Source: Aliikangiella sp. G2MR2-5 (GTDB lineage: Bacteria > Pseudomonadota > Gammaproteobacteria > Enterobacterales > Kangiellaceae). Taken from it: 64,000 bases of DNA. Below, in pieces: positions 33,724 through 43,168 of this stretch (positions within the stretch are counted from its first letter, which is position 1; each line of letters starts with the position of its first letter). Below the pieces are notes generated by a model. That model searched no databases. It was not told the origin of the DNA and saw only the letters and a list, made by a program, of their open reading frames with translations. The position numbers were made by a program, and so were the translations under genes. The DNA is taken from the NCBI RefSeq assembly GCF_015687155.1, contig NZ_JADPQF010000008.1:1-64000 (forward strand), read 5' to 3'.

Positions 33724-35961
33724 ATGAGTTTCTATCGTTATGTGCATAAGGGAGCCTTAGTAATGGTGGCTCTTTCAATAAACTTGTCAAATGCTTGGGC
33801 TGGCTCTGGTGGCGGTACGGTTAATTCAACGCCCACAGAATTTTCATTAGTGAGTTTATACTCTCCAAATAGTAAATCCTTTTTCTCGTTTAAAGATTTA
33901 GGACGCACTTCAGAGGGAGATGACTATTTTGGTTTGTGGACTAAAAAGCATACCTATCATAATAGTACTTATTACCCTTATCATTCTGACGAATCGATAA
34001 TTTTTGAGTTGGTTGATGATAATGATAATAATAATTGCATATCAAATAATGACACTGTTGCTATTTCCGATCCGACTACAGGCGCTTATTTGGGCGGATA
34101 TAATCACGGTTATTTCAATTCAAATCAACATGTTATTCAGCACAAGCTATTTAAAAACCCTGAAAAAGTACCTACCTATAAAATATTTAATTTATCGGGT
34201 GGTTGCTTAAACCGAAATGGTATGCAAACTTTCCAGCTTGCTTCGACGGTAGACTTGATTAAAAAGTATTTTTGGAATAATACCGAGTACGCAAAAAAGG
34301 CTATTGGCGAAGTTCTTAGTGATAAATTTGGCAATAAAAGCTTTCAGATTAAATCAATGGGGGCTGTGACTAATCAGTTAGCCATAGAGCATTTACATTC
34401 AGCTGCTCATAATACACCGGTTGCTTTAGTGAGCTATCAAAGTACCTTTATTAGTGGCGATGGTAAAGCCTATTTACCCACTATTAATGGCGCCAGTGAA
34501 AAGTGGGAAATTTTGGCCGTCAATCAGTTTCAAGCGCTACGCCATTATTGCATCCCTGATGGCACCAAAGTCAGATTAAAAAATTCGGGGAATAAAAAGT
34601 TTTTAGTGCAAACCGGTTGGACTTTCGGTATGAATGAAACTGGAACCGAATTTGAAATGAAAAACCGAAGCTATGAAGGTGCTTGTATCGATGAAAAAGA
34701 TGCTTTTTCGTTAATGCTACCTAATGGTGATTTCGTTCAAACCAATCCTGGTCATCACAATATGGATCACCATCAGCCCTTTATTCATAAAACCATGACC
34801 TTTGCCTATGTAAAAAATCCTGATCTAGATTTAAGAGTTAATAAAGCGAATCTAACTTTTGAAATTGATATTAACGGTGGCGGTTATGGATTGCCTAAAC
34901 ATGAAGACAACACTATGTCGGTTGACGGTAACGGTAATAGGGCATTTCCTTTTAGCAAAGATGCATTAGCTTCTCATCCTGCTGGTGTCGCTGTTCAGTA
35001 CAGTTTTCATAGTGACAGCAACAGTTTTTGTGATAACTCTTCATTTTTCTTAAAGCGTTCAGGCTCACAAAACGAGCATAAGTTTTTTGGTGCGACAACA
35101 GAAGGAGCATTATCTGCAGCAAAAATAAGAACCGATCGACCACATGTTTTAGCCTGGGAAAGCTTTCGTTTTGTCTTTGAAGGTGACGATAATGATGCCT
35201 GTTATACACCAAATCAACTAGAGAATACCTGGGTTAATAGTACAGGTTCGCTTGTGGGGACTCCTTATTACAAAAATTTAACTCGCGGTGGTAATCTGAT
35301 GCGCATGTGGGATCCTGAGGGAGGTTCACTTGGCTTTTTTGATACCTATTTTTATCCTTTTGGCGCCGATTCATTTATTCAGGTGACTGAACCGCCTGTC
35401 GATTTAGGTAATTTTGATGGCAGTATATTAGGTGATTTGGTAAATACTGATCCGTTAGTAGGACTACGCTATTACTTTGGGCCTCCTGAAGTTGGGCAGA
35501 ATTATGCAACAGAATTATCGGTAACGGGTTTACAAGCACACGATGCTCGTTATCTCGGCAATGTGAATGCTGGTGGCGAAAGGGCTATAGCACAAAGTGA
35601 AATGCTTCATAATTGGGAATTTATGACTTTCGAGCCGGTCAATCGCACCTTGTCTCAATGTATACGAGGGGGAGATAAGGTTTATATTCGTACCTATAAC
35701 GGCCATAGGTTACAGGCGCACCAATTTGACAATGTGGTAGACTCAGATACATACAATCGTTTAACTTGGGAAACCTTTACCATAAAAAAATTAAATGGTA
35801 ATGCTAACAGTTGTATCAGACACGGTGATACGCTGCAGTTAGATACTTATCATGGAACCCATTTACGTGCGGTTGATGGTTATGTGATCCATGACAGTGA
35901 GTACAACGAAAATAACGATCATCAATTCAAATTATTGTTAAATAACTTTGCTCCTCAATAA
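33724..35961 (+). CDS. Large secreted protein with beta-trefoil/fascin-like repeats
   Basis: A 745-aa protein with a signal peptide ending NLSNAWA (about residue 26). The mature protein contains at least four related Cys-led modules: CISNNDTVAISDPTTGAYLG (about residue 99), CIPDGTKVRLKNSGNKKFL (about 277), CIRGGDKVYIRTYNGHRLQA (about 645) and CIRHGDTLQLDTYHGTHLRA (about 698). The 'G-D-x-V-x-L ... G-x-x-L-x-A ... W-x-x-F' pattern is that of fascin- or ricin-type beta-trefoils, which often bind sugars. No enzyme motif was seen. It has its own predicted BaeR-like site and ends at a strong terminator. Confidence 0.7.
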   Translation: MSFYRYVHKGALVMVALSINLSNAWAGSGGGTVNSTPTEFSLVSLYSPNSKSFFSFKDLGRTSEGDDYFGLWTKKHTYHNSTYYPYHSDESIIFELVDDNDNNNCISNNDTVAISDPTTGAYLGGYNHGYFNSNQHVIQHKLFKNPEKVPTYKIFNLSGGCLNRNGMQTFQLASTVDLIKKYFWNNTEYAKKAIGEVLSDKFGNKSFQIKSMGAVTNQLAIEHLHSAAHNTPVALVSYQSTFISGDGKAYLPTINGASEKWEILAVNQFQALRHYCIPDGTKVRLKNSGNKKFLVQTGWTFGMNETGTEFEMKNRSYEGACIDEKDAFSLMLPNGDFVQTNPGHHNMDHHQPFIHKTMTFAYVKNPDLDLRVNKANLTFEIDINGGGYGLPKHEDNTMSVDGNGNRAFPFSKDALASHPAGVAVQYSFHSDSNSFCDNSSFFLKRSGSQNEHKFFGATTEGALSAAKIRTDRPHVLAWESFRFVFEGDDNDACYTPNQLENTWVNSTGSLVGTPYYKNLTRGGNLMRMWDPEGGSLGFFDTYFYPFGADSFIQVTEPPVDLGNFDGSILGDLVNTDPLVGLRYYFGPPEVGQNYATELSVTGLQAHDARYLGNVNAGGERAIAQSEMLHNWEFMTFEPVNRTLSQCIRGGDKVYIRTYNGHRLQAHQFDNVVDSDTYNRLTWETFTIKKLNGNANSCIRHGDTLQLDTYHGTHLRAVDGYVIHDSEYNENNDHQFKLLLNNFAPQ

Positions 35962-35984
35962 CATTGTTATTTAATAAAGGTTTA

Positions 35985-36014
35985 GAGAGGTGATTATCAC
36001 CTCTCTTTTGTTTT
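35985..36014 (+). terminator. Rho-independent terminator after the beta-trefoil-like gene
   Basis: The arms GAGAGGTGAT (35985-35994) and ATCACCTCTC (35996-36005) form a stable hairpin followed by TTTTGTTTT, 24 bp past the stop. Confidence 0.85.
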
Positions 36015-36026
36015 AGTGACAGAAAA

Positions 36027-37535
36027 ATGCTGCATTTCAAAAAACTTTCTTTAGCTCTGCTTTCTTCTTTTGCGCTGATATTAGCTTATGTTTATGAACC
36101 CTTAGGCTGGTTAGGGTTTGTTGCCCTTGTACCGATTATTTATGCCACTGAAAAAGCAAAAACTAAAGTGGATATTTTATGCTGGATAATTTGCATTTTT
36201 GTATACGCAGCTGTGGTGTATTTTCGTATGCCACAAATGTTATTGGAAAAGGCAACAAGTTCGGCTTGGATAGCTTATCCGAGTACGTTCTTATTTATCC
36301 TCTGGCAAACGCTACCATTTATGGTGTTCGCTCTATGTCGCTTTAAAATTAAAATAATGGGTGAAGGCGCAAATGTTTTTCTTCTCGCTGCCACATTAAC
36401 GCTGCTTAGCTTTTTTCATTGGTCTCCTCTACCGCTTATTATCAGCAGTCAGCTTGAAATCCCGGTTTTATTTTTACAAGTGTTAGATATTGGTGGTTTG
36501 CCTTTGGCTGATTTTCTCATTTATGTGGTTAACTTTTCGTTCGCGAAATTATTGTTCGCATTGAAAGATGATAAAAAACAACAACTGAGAAAACACATAG
36601 TCACCATTTCGGCTGTTTTATCAACCTTGATTATTTATGGTCTATTTTCTATTTATCGGTTTGGTACGAATGAGGAACAAAATTCACAAAACAGCATTTC
36701 TGTCGGTTTAGTGCATACAAGTTTTGCCTATAATGTTTCAAAAAAGGCAGAGCTGAACAAACTTTTAGAGTTAACCCGTTCATTAAAGTCGGCGCAACAA
36801 AATATCAACTTAATTGTTTGGCCGGAGCTACCTAATCCACCTCGTCAACGAGCAGACATCAATTTAAAAAGGGTGATTTCACAACTTAATAAAGAATTTA
36901 ATTCCCCAGTGCTCACGCATAATCTGGCATTTTCCGATAAGCATAGTGGGTTTAACAATCAACCTTATCGATATAATCTGGTTTCTTTATTTGATGCTGA
37001 AAAAATAGTTGCTGAACATAAAAAGCAATTGCTGTTGCCTTTGGTTGAGTACCTGCCTATGGAAAATTTATTACGCGATGTTTTTCCCAAGCCTGCTTCC
37101 TATATTCCTGGAGAAGGCAGCTCGGTTTTGACTCTTGCGAATGGCGTCATGATTGCGCCACTAATATGTTACGAGTCAGATTTTCCTGATTACTCCATGC
37201 AAGCGGTTAATCTGGGCGCTAATTTATTAATCAATGTTGTTAACGATACCTGGTCACAAAACCATTTAAATGCACGTAAGCATTTTCGTTTAGCGCAAAT
37301 GCGTGCCATTGAGTTACGAAAATCAATCATTCGTGTGACTAACAATGGTTACAGTGGAGTGGTTTACTCTTCTGGAAAAGGCCAACGAATATATGCTCCC
37401 GGAGAATATTCTTCACAGCTAAAATCGGTACCATTGAGTGAGCATCGAAGCTTATATTTTTATTTGGGAGACTGGGTGTTTTGGGGATGTCTATTAATTA
37501 TCGTTTGGCAATTTTTGCGTTATAGATATTTTTGA
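36027..37535 (+). CDS. Apolipoprotein N-acyltransferase-like protein (Lnt paralogue)
   Basis: A 502-aa protein with Lnt architecture: six or so N-terminal membrane helices (to about residue 215), a periplasmic nitrilase-fold domain, and a last membrane helix (VFWGCLLIIVWQFL). The nitrilase triad is visible as Glu in IVWPELPNPP (about 264), Lys in AEHKKQLLLPLVEYLP (about 333) and Cys in PLICYESDFP (about 388). Lnt adds the third acyl chain to lipoproteins. The normal housekeeping lnt sits with ybeX/corC and leuS, so a copy here, right after a secreted protein gene, is likely an accessory one. It starts 13 bp beyond a terminator, with a weak ribosome site. Confidence 0.85.
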   Translation: MLHFKKLSLALLSSFALILAYVYEPLGWLGFVALVPIIYATEKAKTKVDILCWIICIFVYAAVVYFRMPQMLLEKATSSAWIAYPSTFLFILWQTLPFMVFALCRFKIKIMGEGANVFLLAATLTLLSFFHWSPLPLIISSQLEIPVLFLQVLDIGGLPLADFLIYVVNFSFAKLLFALKDDKKQQLRKHIVTISAVLSTLIIYGLFSIYRFGTNEEQNSQNSISVGLVHTSFAYNVSKKAELNKLLELTRSLKSAQQNINLIVWPELPNPPRQRADINLKRVISQLNKEFNSPVLTHNLAFSDKHSGFNNQPYRYNLVSLFDAEKIVAEHKKQLLLPLVEYLPMENLLRDVFPKPASYIPGEGSSVLTLANGVMIAPLICYESDFPDYSMQAVNLGANLLINVVNDTWSQNHLNARKHFRLAQMRAIELRKSIIRVTNNGYSGVVYSSGKGQRIYAPGEYSSQLKSVPLSEHRSLYFYLGDWVFWGCLLIIVWQFLRYRYF

Positions 37536-37600
37536 ATGATTCATTATTTTGGATAGACTCTCGTACCTTTTACAATATAAGCAATTCTAAAAATCTGACT

Positions 37601-37622
37601 CTGCATTTTTCCTGCATATTTG
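37601..37622 (+). promoter_or_regulatory. Direct-repeat site 3 (before the calcium-repeat surface protein)
   Basis: CTGCATTTTTC followed by CTGCATATTTG, two 11-bp units 51 bp before the ATG at 37673, with a -10-like TAAAGT six bases on. Confidence 0.65.
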
Positions 37623-37672
37623 CTCTGTAAAGTACACGCTAATCATTATCTTTGGACGCGCGTGGAGTAATA

Positions 37673-40600
37673 ATGCAACAAATTAATGGCATTTCAATTA
37701 ACCGAATCCAGTGTTTAGTTCGCCTTAAACAGGTGTTGTTGATCATTGGTTTACTGATGACCAACCTCGTGTCGGCCTCAATTGAATCGGGCAGTGTGAG
37801 CCCCAAATTGAGTACAACGCCTGTCGACGTGGGATTAACCAACAGCGAACAGCGCAGTGTGTTTGTGCAAGTCGTGAACCCAATAAAATCCGGCGAAGCT
37901 CAGGAAGTTGGCAATGGCCAATGGCGATTCAACACCAGTGACGGTAGCAACACTTCTGATCTATCCGCTTACTACATTGCCATCGATGGCGCTCCAGCAT
38001 TATTGGGTGTACCCAGCGAAGCCGGTACCTTAGTGGTTGGCGAAAACAATGAAATTGAAGACCTCTGGACCGATCGTATTTTCAGTCGTCCCGTCGTCTT
38101 CGTTTCATTTGAAGATCCAAGTAGCACTTCTGGCGCGATTATCGTACCGACTGCGCCGATCACTTCTGGAAATCAATTCTTATTTGACATTCGTTTCGCC
38201 GAAGGTGTTTCAGCCAATTTTGCGGGCGCTAAAGTCCATTATTTTATTGCGGAAGAGGGTTGGCACCGTTTAGTGGATGGCCGCATGCTGTTGGTGTCTA
38301 GCACAGAACTTAAAGATACTGGTTTTAGTGGTAAAACCATCGAGCTAGGTGCGACTTTTAACGACGCGGTGACCGTGGCGCAATTGCAACGACCCATGCT
38401 ATTCCATAACGGTACTTTATTTAGAAACTTATTGGATATGGAAACCTATCAAGGTGCTACTGTCACCGCAGGTATTGGTGATATTTCCAGTGTTAGCTTG
38501 CGCTTGATGCAAGAAAGAAATGCCGAAGAGAGTTATGGAAGTAGGGTGTTTGCAGGCCGCGTGGGTTTTATGGTGTTGGGTAATCTCACCAGTATTGCTA
38601 ACACGATAAAAACGCATCTGGATACCAGTACCAATATCCGTGGTGGCAGCTATTTAACGGTACCCAAATCACATTTTCAAAATTACCCGCACAGTGCGGC
38701 GACCTCGCCCTTGTTAAACAAAGCTGCCTGTGCCGAGGATGACGATGTACAAAACTATTGTATTTACTTATCGATGCCCGTCGATGTGTTTAGTCGTGGC
38801 CTGTTTGACACCCCACGTTTGCCTTATGTCGATAGTGACTTTGAACCGCTTGAAATGGAACGTACGCTGTATTCAGAAGCCTACGACAATTGGGAAGCCG
38901 TGGTTAAAGCTGAAATGGCAGCGCCGGTTACCGACGCCGACAATCAACCGATAACTGGTACCTTAGCGCAGATGTTTCCCAACTTTGTTGCTGATCGAGG
39001 CTGGGACCATGTACTCATAGGTAGTAATAATTACTGGCACTGGTTTGCTACCTACCATTACAACACCTGTGTTTTTGATAGCGTAAATACTGCCTGTGTC
39101 GATTACGCGCCGGGTGATACCATTATTGAAGACAGAACTTTTGAGTGGATCCCGACGACGTCTTTATATGATTACGAAGAGCGTAATACAATTGGCTTGC
39201 ACGCACCAGCGGATACCGCTCAGGGTTTTTTTATTGTCAACGATAGCGGTTTAAATGATAAAGGCTCATACAGCGAAAGACTCACTCCGCCAAGTTGGGC
39301 TGCTAACCAAACCCTTGATTATTTAAATTTTGATGTGCCAACTGACGCTAAACTTTTAAAGGTGCATCAACAAAGTCAGGATCGCAAAGTGACGATTGAG
39401 CGCCTCGCGGAACCCTGGCAATTTGCTTATGCCAGAATCGATGCGTCTTTGACAGAAGTATGGTGCGACAGTTGTGAGACCATTCCTACCTACAATTATG
39501 GAGCCTTCCAGGCAACGGGTAATTTGACGTATCAGTTTGCGGTTTATCCTGAAGATTATCATTACCTTATGGATTCGCTGCCTCATATGTCCTATACCGG
39601 TGAGTCGCATGTTAAGCCTCAGGTTGCCAAAGTGGGGCAAAATATCCGTGTTGGCGACTATCTTTTTGCCAATATCGCCTACTCCATTGAAGCGACGAAT
39701 TTTGTCTGGCTGCGCTCTGCTACTGGAAAAGTTGATGACGCTGTGGTTGTTGCGACCAATCAATTGGGTTATCAGGCAACGGTAGATGATGGCAATTCCT
39801 ACGTCACCATGTGCATGACGTTTAACAATAGTCAACGTTGTGGCAACTGGATCAAAGTAGGGCAAATACCGTTCGCAACCAATGTAAAGGTTAAGCCGCA
39901 ATACGCCGAGCCATTAGCGGGGGCTGGTTTAATCGGCCAATACACTTATATTGCACCAAACAATAATGCTTACGATGGGTTGGAGTATCAAAGTCTTTAC
40001 CAGTGGCAATATGCGCAGTCTGACACTTGGGTGGACTATGCGGGTGAGAATGAAATCACCTTTCAGAAAGATGTAGCTGCCGGTACGGTGATTCGTTTTT
40101 GTGTGACGCCCAGCAGCCATCTACAGTCTGGCCCAACCGAGTGCTCTGTTGGCGTGAAGATGCAACTGGATACCGATGGTGATGGCATATCCGATGATTG
40201 GGACATCGATGATGACAATGATGGCTATGCCGATTGGGAAGATAGATTCCCTATCGATGCCAGTGAATATTTGGATACAGACAGAGACGGAATTGGCAAT
40301 AACGCCGATTTAGATGATGATAATGACGGCATCAGTGATGAAGATGAGCTTGCCGGTTTAACCGACCCACTAAAATACGATACTGATGGTGATGGTACCA
40401 GTGACTCAGAAGATCCATTCCCAACCAGCTATGGCAACTTTCCGGATTTTGATAACGATGGTTTAGACGATACGGTTGATGATGATATCGATGGCGATGG
40501 TGTTGTTGATTTTATCGAGTTAACCTTTAATGGTGAAACCTTTCTACGTCGGCTTGATGATGATCCCTACAGCCCTTGCGTATCCAATCATATTACGGTT

Positions 40601-42919
40601 ACCAGCAATGCTGACAATGGCCCAGGCTCATTACGGCAGGCACTGATTGATTTATGTCCAAGTGAGGTTTATTCGGAGTTAAGCGTCATTGATTTTAGTG
40701 ATGCGATGACCATTACATTGCAAAGCCCACTGCTAATTAAAAAAGGCGTTGAAATTAACGCTAATCATAGCGTTGTGCTTGATGCGCAAGGACAAAGTGG
40801 CATTTTTTATGTAGCGATGACGGCTGGGCTTGCGGGTACACAATTTCCACATCTGATCGGGCTTACGTTGCGCAATGGGGCATCCTATCAAGCCGATGAC
40901 TTAGTCGCTTCAACTGATAGCGGAAACGGCAGTGCTATCCATATGCAATCGAACTCAACTGTTATTCTTGACTCGGTATTAATCGAAAACATGACAGCGC
41001 CTGCTATTAATGGCGATGACTTCGATCTGTATATGGAAAACAGCCTTATCGCTAATGTAAGTGGCAGGGCATCAGCTGTGCGCACCACTGATGGGCAAAT
41101 TTCTTTGTTCTCCAGCACCCTTTACAACAGTGAAGGCGGAACCATTGCTATTTGGGGTGACGGTAAAGCCCAGTTACGTAATAGCCTGCTGTTAAAAGGC
41201 CCAAATGGCTCAACCGTGTGTAATGTTTCAAATTGGGAACAACAAACCGCCAGTTGGGTAGAAGACAGTGAATGTGGCATTAGCTCAACGGGGACCGTCG
41301 AGTTAGCCGATCCGGATAACGGTGACTACCGCCCAATACCCGGCAGCGCAAATATCGACACGGGTGAGACCGGTGAACTTCCATCAGACGCAGTAGACTT
41401 GCTCGGTAATGCCCGTTTAATGGGCGAATACAATCCGGATAATCCAGAAGAACTGGGCGGACCGATTTATCCTAAGCTCGATATCGGTGCGATTGAATAT
41501 GATTTTTACGGTGATTTTGATGGCGATGGTACCGATGATTTGAACGATGCTTTCCCGTTAGATGTCTCTGAATCAGCTGACACGGATAATGACGGCGTGG
41601 GCGATAACAGTGATGCATTTCCCGACGACGCTGACGAAACCATGGATAGCGATGGCGATGGCATAGGTGATAACGCTGATCTCGATGATGATAACGATGG
41701 TTACAGCGATAGAGTTGAAATTGACGAAGGGAGCGATCCGCTTGATGCAACATCGACACCATTAGATACGGATCAGGATGGCGAGCCCGACAGTACTGAT
41801 ACTGACGACGATAATGATAGCGTTCCTGACAGTGAAGATGCCTTTCCGTTAGACGCTACAGAGTCGGTGGACACTGATGGAGATGGGATTGGTAACAACG
41901 CTGATACTGACGACGATAATGATAGCGTTCCTGACAGCGAAGACGTCTTCCCGTTAGACGCTACAGAGTCGGTGGACACTGATGGCGATGGGATTGGTAA
42001 CAACGCTGATACTGATGACGACGGTGACAATGTTGCCGACAGTGAAGACGCCTTTCCGTTAGACGCTACAGAGTCGGTGGATACTGATGGTGATGGGATT
42101 GGTAACAACGCTGATACTGATGACGACGGTGACAATGTTGCCGACAGCGAAGATGCATTCCCATTGGACGAAACTGAGTCTGAAGATACAGACGGTGACG
42201 GTATCGGTAACAATACCGATACTGATGATGACAATGATGGTTATTCTGATGCGATAGAAGTCGCGGTCGGCTCTGATCCGCTCGATTCAAACAGTCGACC
42301 ACTTGATACCGATTTGGATGGAATTCCTGATTCAATAGATACTGATGATGACAATGACGGTGTTGTCGATAGTGACGATACCTTCCCTTTGGACAGTTCT
42401 GAATCAGTAGACACCGATGGTGATAGTATTGGCAATAACGCCGACTTGGACGACGATGGCGATAATGTTGCTGACAGCGAAGATGCCTTCCCGTTGGACA
42501 GTTCTGAATCAGTGGACACCGATGGTGATGGGATCGGTAATAACGCCGACTTGGACGACGATGGTGATGGTGTGGCCGATAGTGATGATGCCTTCCCGTT
42601 GGACAAATCTGAATCAGTAGATACCGATGGTGATGGTATTGGTAATAACGCCGACTTGGACGACGATGGCGATAGTGTTGCTGACAGCGAAGATGCTTTC
42701 CCGTTGGACAGTACCGAGTGGCTCGATACTGACTTGGATGGCGTTGGTGACAATGCGGACAGCGATGATGATAACGACGGTATTTTAGATGTGAACGATG
42801 CCGAGCCTCTTTCTGTTCAACAAACCAGTGGTGGCGGTTCAATGTTCTGGATGTTGTTATTCTTGACTCTTCTGACGATGCGAAAAAGAACTAGTACTTT
42901 GAAAAAGAGCAGGGCGTAG
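37673..42919 (+). CDS. Giant surface protein with thrombospondin type 3 repeats and GlyGly-CTERM
   Basis: 1748 aa from ATG 37673 (GGAG upstream); a TTG seven codons earlier lacks support. A signal peptide ends around TNLVSA. A roughly 800-residue ectodomain of unknown fold follows, then a first set of Asp-rich calcium repeats (DTDGDGISDDWDIDDDNDGY). A CSLREA/beta-helix-like segment comes next (ADNGPGSLRQALIDLCPS, about residue 985), then a long second set of repeats (DTDGDGIGNNADTDDD). The end GGGSMFWMLLFLTLLTMRKR is a GlyGly-CTERM sorting signal, cleaved by rhombosortase and used with type II secretion. A role in adhesion or as an envelope layer is inferred. Confidence 0.88.
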   Translation: MQQINGISINRIQCLVRLKQVLLIIGLLMTNLVSASIESGSVSPKLSTTPVDVGLTNSEQRSVFVQVVNPIKSGEAQEVGNGQWRFNTSDGSNTSDLSAYYIAIDGAPALLGVPSEAGTLVVGENNEIEDLWTDRIFSRPVVFVSFEDPSSTSGAIIVPTAPITSGNQFLFDIRFAEGVSANFAGAKVHYFIAEEGWHRLVDGRMLLVSSTELKDTGFSGKTIELGATFNDAVTVAQLQRPMLFHNGTLFRNLLDMETYQGATVTAGIGDISSVSLRLMQERNAEESYGSRVFAGRVGFMVLGNLTSIANTIKTHLDTSTNIRGGSYLTVPKSHFQNYPHSAATSPLLNKAACAEDDDVQNYCIYLSMPVDVFSRGLFDTPRLPYVDSDFEPLEMERTLYSEAYDNWEAVVKAEMAAPVTDADNQPITGTLAQMFPNFVADRGWDHVLIGSNNYWHWFATYHYNTCVFDSVNTACVDYAPGDTIIEDRTFEWIPTTSLYDYEERNTIGLHAPADTAQGFFIVNDSGLNDKGSYSERLTPPSWAANQTLDYLNFDVPTDAKLLKVHQQSQDRKVTIERLAEPWQFAYARIDASLTEVWCDSCETIPTYNYGAFQATGNLTYQFAVYPEDYHYLMDSLPHMSYTGESHVKPQVAKVGQNIRVGDYLFANIAYSIEATNFVWLRSATGKVDDAVVVATNQLGYQATVDDGNSYVTMCMTFNNSQRCGNWIKVGQIPFATNVKVKPQYAEPLAGAGLIGQYTYIAPNNNAYDGLEYQSLYQWQYAQSDTWVDYAGENEITFQKDVAAGTVIRFCVTPSSHLQSGPTECSVGVKMQLDTDGDGISDDWDIDDDNDGYADWEDRFPIDASEYLDTDRDGIGNNADLDDDNDGISDEDELAGLTDPLKYDTDGDGTSDSEDPFPTSYGNFPDFDNDGLDDTVDDDIDGDGVVDFIELTFNGETFLRRLDDDPYSPCVSNHITVTSNADNGPGSLRQALIDLCPSEVYSELSVIDFSDAMTITLQSPLLIKKGVEINANHSVVLDAQGQSGIFYVAMTAGLAGTQFPHLIGLTLRNGASYQADDLVASTDSGNGSAIHMQSNSTVILDSVLIENMTAPAINGDDFDLYMENSLIANVSGRASAVRTTDGQISLFSSTLYNSEGGTIAIWGDGKAQLRNSLLLKGPNGSTVCNVSNWEQQTASWVEDSECGISSTGTVELADPDNGDYRPIPGSANIDTGETGELPSDAVDLLGNARLMGEYNPDNPEELGGPIYPKLDIGAIEYDFYGDFDGDGTDDLNDAFPLDVSESADTDNDGVGDNSDAFPDDADETMDSDGDGIGDNADLDDDNDGYSDRVEIDEGSDPLDATSTPLDTDQDGEPDSTDTDDDNDSVPDSEDAFPLDATESVDTDGDGIGNNADTDDDNDSVPDSEDVFPLDATESVDTDGDGIGNNADTDDDGDNVADSEDAFPLDATESVDTDGDGIGNNADTDDDGDNVADSEDAFPLDETESEDTDGDGIGNNTDTDDDNDGYSDAIEVAVGSDPLDSNSRPLDTDLDGIPDSIDTDDDNDGVVDSDDTFPLDSSESVDTDGDSIGNNADLDDDGDNVADSEDAFPLDSSESVDTDGDGIGNNADLDDDGDGVADSDDAFPLDKSESVDTDGDGIGNNADLDDDGDSVADSEDAFPLDSTEWLDTDLDGVGDNADSDDDNDGILDVNDAEPLSVQQTSGGGSMFWMLLFLTLLTMRKRTSTLKKSRA
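41804..42763 (+). repeat. Two blocks of four 105-bp tandem repeats inside the surface-protein gene
   Basis: Units start at 41804, 41909, 42014 and 42119 (block 1, to 42223) and at 42344, 42449, 42554 and 42659 (block 2, to 42763). Each encodes a 35-aa calcium-binding unit of two thrombospondin type 3 motifs (DSEDAFPLDATESVDTDGDG and neighbours). Nucleotide identity within block 1 is very high, so recent expansion is likely. Confidence 0.9.
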
Positions 42920-42933
42920 TAATTAGAAATATT

Positions 42934-43046
42934 GGTAGGTTGGGTTGAGGTACTAAACCCAATAATTTCAAAAGTAGGGGGTTGCCGATACAGTAACATT
43001 GTTCTTGAGTTTATTTGTTGGGTTAGCAAGGCTAACCCAACCTACC
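42934..43046. mobile_element. MITE-like element with 13-bp terminal inverted repeats
   Basis: Perfect terminal repeats GGTAGGTTGGGTT (42934-42946) and AACCCAACCTACC (43034-43046) bound a 113-bp sequence without a gene. The right end also carries a hairpin GTTGGGTTAGC / GCTAACCCAAC (43017-43041). It fills the gap between the surface-protein and lipoprotein genes. Repeats containing GGTTGGGTTAGC are familiar to me from several gammaproteobacteria. Confidence 0.65.
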
Positions 43047-43168
43047 AGGCTGAATTCAACAAACAACAAGGATTAAGAAACAATAAAAAATTTCACTCGC
43101 CTGTAAACCATTTCGCCATTCACTCGTTACAACAAGCATATTCGTAAAAATTAATGAGGTTGTAATCA

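Noticed and set aside
39356-39901. A 181-aa minus-strand frame
   Set aside because: It lies wholly inside the surface-protein gene, whose own frame has clear signal, domain and sorting features.
41804-42763. CRISPR-like array
   Set aside because: The units are contiguous, in frame and 105 bp long, without unique spacers, and encode protein repeats.
41472-42842. Long minus-strand open frames opposite the calcium-repeat region
   Set aside because: They are low-complexity (Ser/Pro or His/Arg) mirror images of the Asp-rich repeats and have no independent start signals.
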